Below, piece after piece: positions 6,418 to 10,516 of a stretch of DNA of 10,516 nt (its first letter is position 1; each line of letters begins with the position of its first letter). The notes under the pieces are model-generated. The model did not search any database. It was given only the letters and a program-made list of their open reading frames with translations, and was not told the origin of the DNA. The position numbers and the translations under genes were made by a program. Source of the DNA: Bacteroidota bacterium (GTDB lineage Bacteria > Bacteroidota > Bacteroidia > Chitinophagales > Chitinophagaceae); assembly GCA_023430465.1 (NCBI GenBank), contig JAEZAM010000008.1, positions 1 to 10,516 on the forward strand, in the 5' to 3' direction.

Positions 6418-9400
6418 CTATAATTCTGTGCTGATGCCGGGATCATTCGTTTCAATCGGCAATACCTCTTCATCATCCGGGTCGGCGGCATGGAGGACTA
6501 CAGCCAGGTTGTTTGATTTTGCAAAATTGCACCAGTGGCAATCTTCTTTGCCGCAGCCGATATAGAACTCGCGGTTCTGTATCCGTTTCCATGTTTCGGT
6601 GATCTGCTCTGTCACCGCGGTGGTATCGGCATCGGTGATCACCAGTTTTTCCCTTCGGTAGTTTTTCTTTTTATCCGGCTCGATGAAATCAAACTCGGTA
6701 CTCACCACCCGCCAGTCTTTTGCTTCGTAGTGATCTACAAGTAATTTATAAAATACCGCCTGGCGCCAGTAATCTCCGCCCAGCGGGTCCTTTGGATTAG
6801 GGCCTTTTAGTTTGGCAATCGCTTTGTCAGGGTCACCGGTTTTGTAATCCACCACATTCACCGACTTGCCATCAAACTCAAGCTTGTCAAGTTTCCCTTT
6901 TAATGGAACACCCCGTATTACCACGTTGCGGATATTCCGTTCGATGGCGACTACTTTATTAAATGAGGGAACATATTTATCATAATAATTACCCAGCACA
7001 TCCGGGCCCATTTCCAGCCTGCGATCGAATTGCTCTTTTGTAAAACTCTCGCGGTGACGACGAATATACCAGAGAAAGTCCTCGATAAATTCCTCTTTTG
7101 TTGGGAACGATTTTGCCGGGTGTTCCAGCATCTTTTTGAAAAGCTGTTCCAGTGCATGGTGAACGGAAGATCCGAACTCCGTGGCCTCATTTTTCGGTGA
7201 GGGAATGCGAACAAGATTCTTATAATAAAATTCAAGCGGGCATTTCAGGTAGTTGTTCAACGCCGTTACGTTCATGACAAACTTGTCGAGTATCCGCGTA
7301 ATGAAATCCTCTTCCATCTGCTCGATCTCCGGGATGGGTGTTGGGTTGAAATGCAATGCCGCAAAAACAGATTGCGTTTCCTGGTCGATGACCGGCCGTT
7401 CGATTGGTATGGGTTGTTTGTCCAGGATCTCTGCTATAAACATGGAAGGCTCTAGTTCGCGGCCATCTTCTTTGAATTTACTCCAGGAAATGTGCAGGTG
7501 CTGTTCAGCGCGGGTGAGGGCGACATAGAACAGCCTCCGCAGCTCTTCTTCCGCATTGTGATCGCCGCCGGTTGATGATCCGAAGATGTTATCGGGTAAT
7601 TTATATCCACCCTGGGGTTTGCGTTTCTTTTCCCAGGCCCCGGCATTGCATCCAGCGAAGAAGACGTGCTCAAATTCAAGACCCTTCGAACCGTGGGCTG
7701 TGAGCAGGTTGACACCTTTGTCTGTGCCGCTGACCTGTACCACGGGCAGTCTTATCTTCTCTTTTTCCATTACATCAATCAGCTCTACCAACTCTTCGAG
7801 TTTCATATTGGGCTTGCGGTGTGTTTCTTCTTTTATGAAATTGAAGAGGGCAGTCAATACCTGCAACTGCCAGTGACGGTCGCCGCTTTGCATAATAACT
7901 GCCATCACACCCGCTTCCTGGATGATTTCTGCAAAAAGTTGTTGCAGTGTCACATTTGGCACATCGCCGATCAGTTTTTCAATGATCACCGAGGCCTTCC
8001 GGAGATTTTCATGAAGGCCAGGGCTAAACAGATCGCGGGCAGGTGCATTGCTTTGTTCCTGCAACTGCTGCCGGATGGACGTAGGCCGATCGCCGTATTT
8101 TCTTTCTGCCACATCGATCGATACACGGGCTATCTGCATCGGCGGTACGCCGAACCAGTCGAAGTGCAGTATTTCAAACAGCATTTCATCGCCGCTGAAA
8201 GGCACATCATGCTCGGAAGCCAGGTATCGAAGAATCTGGATCAGTTTTTTTGCAAGTGGTATCTCCAGGATATTCAGGTTGCGTTTGCTATACGCAGGCA
8301 GGCCAAGCAGTTTGAAATATTGCGCCAGCTCAAGACCGTATTTATTTTCCTTGTAAATGATGCCGATGCGTCCGGGACCAACACCCTTGTCAAGCAATTC
8401 TTTTACCTGCATCGTTATACCAATCATTTCGTGGTGTTGCGATTCGTATTCGGTTAGCTGTGGCTTGTGCAGTAATTCCCGTATTGCAGGATTGCTCGCG
8501 GCGAGGTCTTTGCTCAGTCCCTCCATTTTCTGGACAAGGCGTTCGGTATTCCGATCAATAAGTGTTTTTGAAACATCCAGGATCGGCTGTGTAGACCGAT
8601 AGTTGTTGGTAAGCACGACGGTCAGCAGGTCGGCTTTGTAGCTGTCGGCAAACTGCATCATGTTCTCCACGTTCGCACCCTGGAACCGGTAGATACTTTG
8701 ATCATCGTCGCCGACCACGAACACGTTCGGCCGTTCCCAATAGCTGATGAGCAACTCCACCAGCCTGTTTTGTGTACCGCTGGTATCCTGGTATTCGTCT
8801 ACAAGAATGTATTGGTAGCGTTCCTGGTATTGAACAAGGAGATTTTTGTTTTCCTCAAACGCGGCTATCACCCAGTTGATCATATCGTCAAAATCATAGC
8901 GGTCGCGGGAGCGCATGAGTTGCTGAAACCGGTCAAATTCATCCACCGCCGCCCGCAGTTTGTCCATACGCTCCTTCTCTTCGTTCAGCTTGTCCTGCTT
9001 GAGGTCACCTGGCTTGAATTCTTTGTATTTGCGTTTATAAATGTATTCGTCGCGGGTCGGGAGATCCGCGAGGTATTCTTCAATTTTTTTATGGATAAAT
9101 GCAGGCGTCCAGCCTTCCCGTTTCATGGTACTGAACAGGGCGGCCAGGTTGTTGATCTCGTAGTAAACGTCGCCACGATAGCGTTTGAGTGGATGACCTT
9201 TAGGAAAGTTGTTGATCAGTTCTTTCAACAGCCTGATCTTTTCCAGTTCTGAGATAGGATCCATCGCAGTTTTTTCAAAGAGAGAGAGATTCTCCTGGAT
9301 CACATCATTGCAGAAGGCGTGGAAGGTATAGATGTTGACTTTGTACGCGTCAGGCCCGATAAATTGCAGAAGGCGGCGGCGCATCGCTACCACGCCGGCA

Positions 9401-9618
9401 TCGGTATAGGTGAGGCAGAGAATGTTGTCCGGGTTTGTGTCCGTGTCCAGGAGGATCTTGCCGATCCGGCTGGCGAGGATCTGGGTCTTGCCGGTGCCAG
9501 GTCCCGCGATTACCATTACCGGACCTTCAATGTTATCCACTGCCCGGCGCTGTTCGGCGTTCAGGCGTTGGTACTCCTCGTGAAATTTTGCTTCTAATTT
9601 TTCTTTATTGAATGACAT
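6418..9618 (-). CDS. UvrD/Rep-family DNA helicase fused to an iron-sulfur PD-(D/E)XK nuclease
   Basis: A 1066-residue SF1A helicase-nuclease, presumably acting on DNA ends or repair intermediates. Helicase motifs in order: Q motif LNAEQRRAV (19-27); Walker A GPGTGKT (39-45); Walker B VDEYQD (273-278); motif III VVGDDDQSIYRFQGA (301-315); TNNYRST (337-343); motif V LTAHGSKGLEFEHV (639-652); motif VI LFYVALTRAEQHL (696-708). The C-terminal nuclease (about 784-1040) looks active: H820, D911, D924-Y-K926, Q953 and Y957 correspond to RecB-like motifs. Cys793 with Cys1022, Cys1027 and Cys1030 (CX4CX2C) form the split iron-sulfur set known from AddB-type nucleases. Architecture resembles AddA/AdnA-type proteins, but no partner subunit gene is in the window. 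I chose the ATG at 9618; the open frame runs 66 codons further, into the divergent gene, with no family likeness. No strong promoter match is seen upstream. Confidence 0.93.
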   Translation of the reverse strand: MSFNKEKLEAKFHEEYQRLNAEQRRAVDNIEGPVMVIAGPGTGKTQILASRIGKILLDTDTNPDNILCLTYTDAGVVAMRRRLLQFIGPDAYKVNIYTFHAFCNDVIQENLSLFEKTAMDPISELEKIRLLKELINNFPKGHPLKRYRGDVYYEINNLAALFSTMKREGWTPAFIHKKIEEYLADLPTRDEYIYKRKYKEFKPGDLKQDKLNEEKERMDKLRAAVDEFDRFQQLMRSRDRYDFDDMINWVIAAFEENKNLLVQYQERYQYILVDEYQDTSGTQNRLVELLISYWERPNVFVVGDDDQSIYRFQGANVENMMQFADSYKADLLTVVLTNNYRSTQPILDVSKTLIDRNTERLVQKMEGLSKDLAASNPAIRELLHKPQLTEYESQHHEMIGITMQVKELLDKGVGPGRIGIIYKENKYGLELAQYFKLLGLPAYSKRNLNILEIPLAKKLIQILRYLASEHDVPFSGDEMLFEILHFDWFGVPPMQIARVSIDVAERKYGDRPTSIRQQLQEQSNAPARDLFSPGLHENLRKASVIIEKLIGDVPNVTLQQLFAEIIQEAGVMAVIMQSGDRHWQLQVLTALFNFIKEETHRKPNMKLEELVELIDVMEKEKIRLPVVQVSGTDKGVNLLTAHGSKGLEFEHVFFAGCNAGAWEKKRKPQGGYKLPDNIFGSSTGGDHNAEEELRRLFYVALTRAEQHLHISWSKFKEDGRELEPSMFIAEILDKQPIPIERPVIDQETQSVFAALHFNPTPIPEIEQMEEDFITRILDKFVMNVTALNNYLKCPLEFYYKNLVRIPSPKNEATEFGSSVHHALEQLFKKMLEHPAKSFPTKEEFIEDFLWYIRRHRESFTKEQFDRRLEMGPDVLGNYYDKYVPSFNKVVAIERNIRNVVIRGVPLKGKLDKLEFDGKSVNVVDYKTGDPDKAIAKLKGPNPKDPLGGDYWRQAVFYKLLVDHYEAKDWRVVSTEFDFIEPDKKKNYRREKLVITDADTTAVTEQITETWKRIQNREFYIGCGKEDCHWCNFAKSNNLAVVLHAADPDDEEVLPIETNDPGISTEL

Positions 9619-9678
9619 GGATCGCTGAACTTTTAGGGCGGTTGCCCGGTTATGTGACAAGGTAAAATAAAAAGCTAC
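9619..9678. other. Divergent intergenic region between helicase and SRPBCC genes
   Basis: This 60-base gap must hold the start signals of two divergent genes. It contains a small perfect stem-loop, GGGC-GGTT-GCCC at 9636-9647. Toward the plus-strand gene there is an A-rich stretch, GTAAAATAAAAAG, directly before the ATG, typical of Bacteroidota translation starts. On the minus strand TACCTTG is one T short of the TAnnTTTG box. I see no full promoter match on either strand. Confidence 0.5.
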
Positions 9679-10161
9679 ATGGCTGTATATTCCATCCGGA
9701 CAACGCAAAAAATACCGATAGGGATCGAAAAGGCCTGGGATTTTTTTTCGAACCCGGGCAATCTTGCTACCCTGACTCCGGGAAGCCTGGACTTCAGGAC
9801 CATCTCCAAATATCACGGTGACCGCATGTACCCCGGTCAGATAATCGAGTACAGGATCAAACCGTTATTGGGCATCCCGGTTTACTGGATGACGGAGATC
9901 ACCCATGTTGAGGACAGGAAATATTTCGTGGATGAACAGCGTTTTGGGCCATACGCGTTATGGCATCACCAGCACCATTTTGCGGTGATTGAAGGAGGGG
10001 TGGAAATGACCGACATTGTTCATTACAAAAATCCGCTCTGGCTGCTGGGTGATCTGGCGAATGCATTATTTGTGAAAAAGCAGTTGCGGGAAATTTTTGA
10101 TTACCGGTTTCGAAAGGTGGAGGAGCTTTTTGGAAAATTTCACGCAAAGACCTTTAGATGA
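9679..10161 (+). CDS. SRPBCC-fold ligand-binding protein (START/polyketide cyclase-like)
   Basis: A 160-residue cytosolic protein with no signal peptide. The N terminus (MAVYSIRTTQKIPIGIEKAWDFFSNPGNLATLTP, described here only in parts) shows the SRPBCC opening: a first beta strand, then IPIGIEKAWDFFSNPGNL at about 12-29, the 'xxAWxFFxxPxNLxxLTP' pattern of the stand-alone COG4276-type group. Later strands (GQIIEYRIKPL, YWMTEITHVEDRKYFVDEQ) and a WHHQHHF motif near 95-101 continue the fold. A basic C-terminal helix (KKQLREIFDYRFRKVEELF) would close the hydrophobic cavity. The ligand is unknown, and no catalytic role can be assigned. It is the only plus-strand gene, divergent from the helicase with 60 bases between them, and it ends with TGA at 10159-10161. 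Length is usual for this family. Confidence 0.88.
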   Translation: MAVYSIRTTQKIPIGIEKAWDFFSNPGNLATLTPGSLDFRTISKYHGDRMYPGQIIEYRIKPLLGIPVYWMTEITHVEDRKYFVDEQRFGPYALWHHQHHFAVIEGGVEMTDIVHYKNPLWLLGDLANALFVKKQLREIFDYRFRKVEELFGKFHAKTFR

Positions 10162-10252
10162 TAAGGCTTTCTTCAGATTGATGATTTTAGCAGGAATTAG
10201 AACAAGAAGCGGGGTGCAACTGGCCATAGTCGTTTATCAGGGCCCTTCGACC

Positions 10253-10294
10253 CTTCGACAGGCTCACTTCGACAAGCTCACTTCGACGGGCTCA
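10253..10294. repeat. Tandem 14-base repeat, three units (CTTCGACRRGCTCA)
   Basis: Three head-to-tail units: CTTCGACAGGCTCA (10253-10266), CTTCGACAAGCTCA (10267-10280) and CTTCGACGGGCTCA (10281-10294). They differ only at positions 8 and 9. A partial copy, CCCTTCGA (10243-10250), precedes them. CTTCGACAAGCTCA-type words are, from memory, widespread as dispersed intergenic repeats in several bacterial phyla, so this is probably a local cluster of such a repeat family. Confidence 0.88.
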
Positions 10295-10330
10295 GTGCAG
10301 GCAGTGCAGGCAGTGCAAGCAGGGCAAGTA
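10295..10330. repeat. Tandem 9-base repeat, about four units (GTGCAGGCA)
   Basis: GTGCAGGCA occurs at 10295-10303 and 10304-10312, then GTGCAAGCA at 10313-10321 and the diverged GGGCAAGTA at 10322-10330. The array starts at the base after the last 14-base unit, so the two arrays abut. The 9-base period would keep a reading frame, but no supported protein covers it. Confidence 0.85.
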
Positions 10331-10331
10331 C

Positions 10332-10354
10332 GCTAACTCCCTTCGTTCGTTAGC
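10332..10354. repeat. Stem-loop GCTAAC/GTTAGC next to the repeat arrays
   Basis: GCTAAC (10332-10337) and GTTAGC (10349-10354) are perfect inverted repeats around the 11-base loop TCCCTTCGTTC, whose CCCTTCG echoes the start of the neighbouring repeat units. No T-tract follows, so it is not a clear terminator. It may be part of a REP-like intergenic element. Confidence 0.6.
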
Positions 10355-10516
10355 TACTCAGGGACCGGGGCGTAATTGGTTTCAAAGGGAAATGACCGGC
10401 AAGGACGCGCCTTGGATACAATGGGGAAAAAGAATACGGCATAACATGCGCGGCCGCAGGCAAAGCTGGCGGGCGCCCGGGGGATATAACTAACCAACAT
10501 AACTGTAGGAAGCGCC

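Larger units (their letters stand above)
10162..10516. other. Non-coding stretch with repeat cluster and GC-rich palindrome
   Basis: No convincing gene follows the SRPBCC gene up to the window edge. The stretch holds two adjacent tandem arrays (10253-10330), a stem-loop (10332-10354), and further right a 10-base GC palindrome CGGGCGCCCG at 10470-10479 within GC-rich sequence. No T-tract terminator is evident just after the SRPBCC stop. A 33-codon ATG frame at 10392-10493 is rich in Arg, Trp and Gly and unsupported. Confidence 0.6.

Noticed and set aside
7666..8457. 263-codon plus-strand open frame opposite the helicase gene
   Set aside because: It lies wholly antisense to a well-supported helicase domain, its protein has no recognisable motif, and it is rich in the residues expected from reading a coding strand backwards.
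9619..9816. 66-codon N-terminal extension of the helicase
   Set aside because: It would run into the divergent SRPBCC gene and lacks family likeness; the ATG at 9618 sits the usual distance before the Q motif and Walker A.
10243..10330. CRISPR array
   Set aside because: The units are only 14 and 9 bases, directly abutting with no spacers, and there are no cas genes.
10097..10336. 79-codon plus-strand frame overlapping the SRPBCC gene end and the repeats
   Set aside because: Most of its C-terminal part is translation of the tandem repeats and the rest is an alternative frame of the SRPBCC gene.
10392..10493. 33-codon plus-strand frame near the right edge (starts MTGKDAPW)
   Set aside because: It is short, Arg/Trp/Gly-rich, in GC-rich repeat-adjacent sequence, with no neighbour or motif support.

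Overview
The window looks like a chromosomal segment of a Bacteroidota bacterium, probably of the Chitinophagaceae type (family-level guess only). Three things support this: methionine synthase split into two genes, a lipoprotein of the Big_5 'GGPQDxTPP' type common in that phylum, and promoters of the phylum's own form (TTTG, 18-19 bases, TACCTTTG) with almost no Shine-Dalgarno sites. Coding is dense and nearly all on the minus strand.

Reading the minus strand in transcription order (right to left): a UvrD/Rep-type helicase fused to a PD-(D/E)XK nuclease with four iron-sulfur cysteines (9618-6418); a large Ig-like (Big_5) lipoprotein (6366-4819); a 58-residue tail-anchored membrane protein (4808-4632); recR (4618-3986); a 198-base control region; the homocysteine-binding half of MetH (3787-2789); and the folate/cobalamin/reactivation part of MetH (2748-31). 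A 22-base perfect palindrome at the left edge probably ends the metH transcript. On the plus strand there is one gene, an SRPBCC-fold protein (9679-10161), divergent from the helicase. It is followed by about 355 non-coding bases holding two short tandem arrays and a hairpin.

How the genes work together: the two MetH parts together carry every domain of cobalamin-dependent methionine synthase. The leader in front of them folds by eye into a SAM-II-class pseudoknot riboswitch with an enlarged loop: a 5-bp P1, an 11-bp P2 interrupted by one bulged U, and a GAUUU joining strand. Its promoter would start transcription at the first base of P1. Part of the P2 strand is also the 5' arm of a strong downstream hairpin, so the two folds exclude each other, giving a plausible SAM-controlled switch for methionine synthesis. 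RecR and the helicase-nuclease are both DNA repair proteins. The recR promoter lies inside the end of the preceding small gene, and its predicted start site falls at the recR ATG, suggesting a leaderless mRNA.

The most interesting items are the metH leader RNA, the leaderless recR promoter, the unannotated-size membrane protein, and the repeat cluster at the right end. I see no CRISPR array, transposase, prophage gene, tRNA or rRNA. All calls come from reading the sequence; no database or folding program was run.
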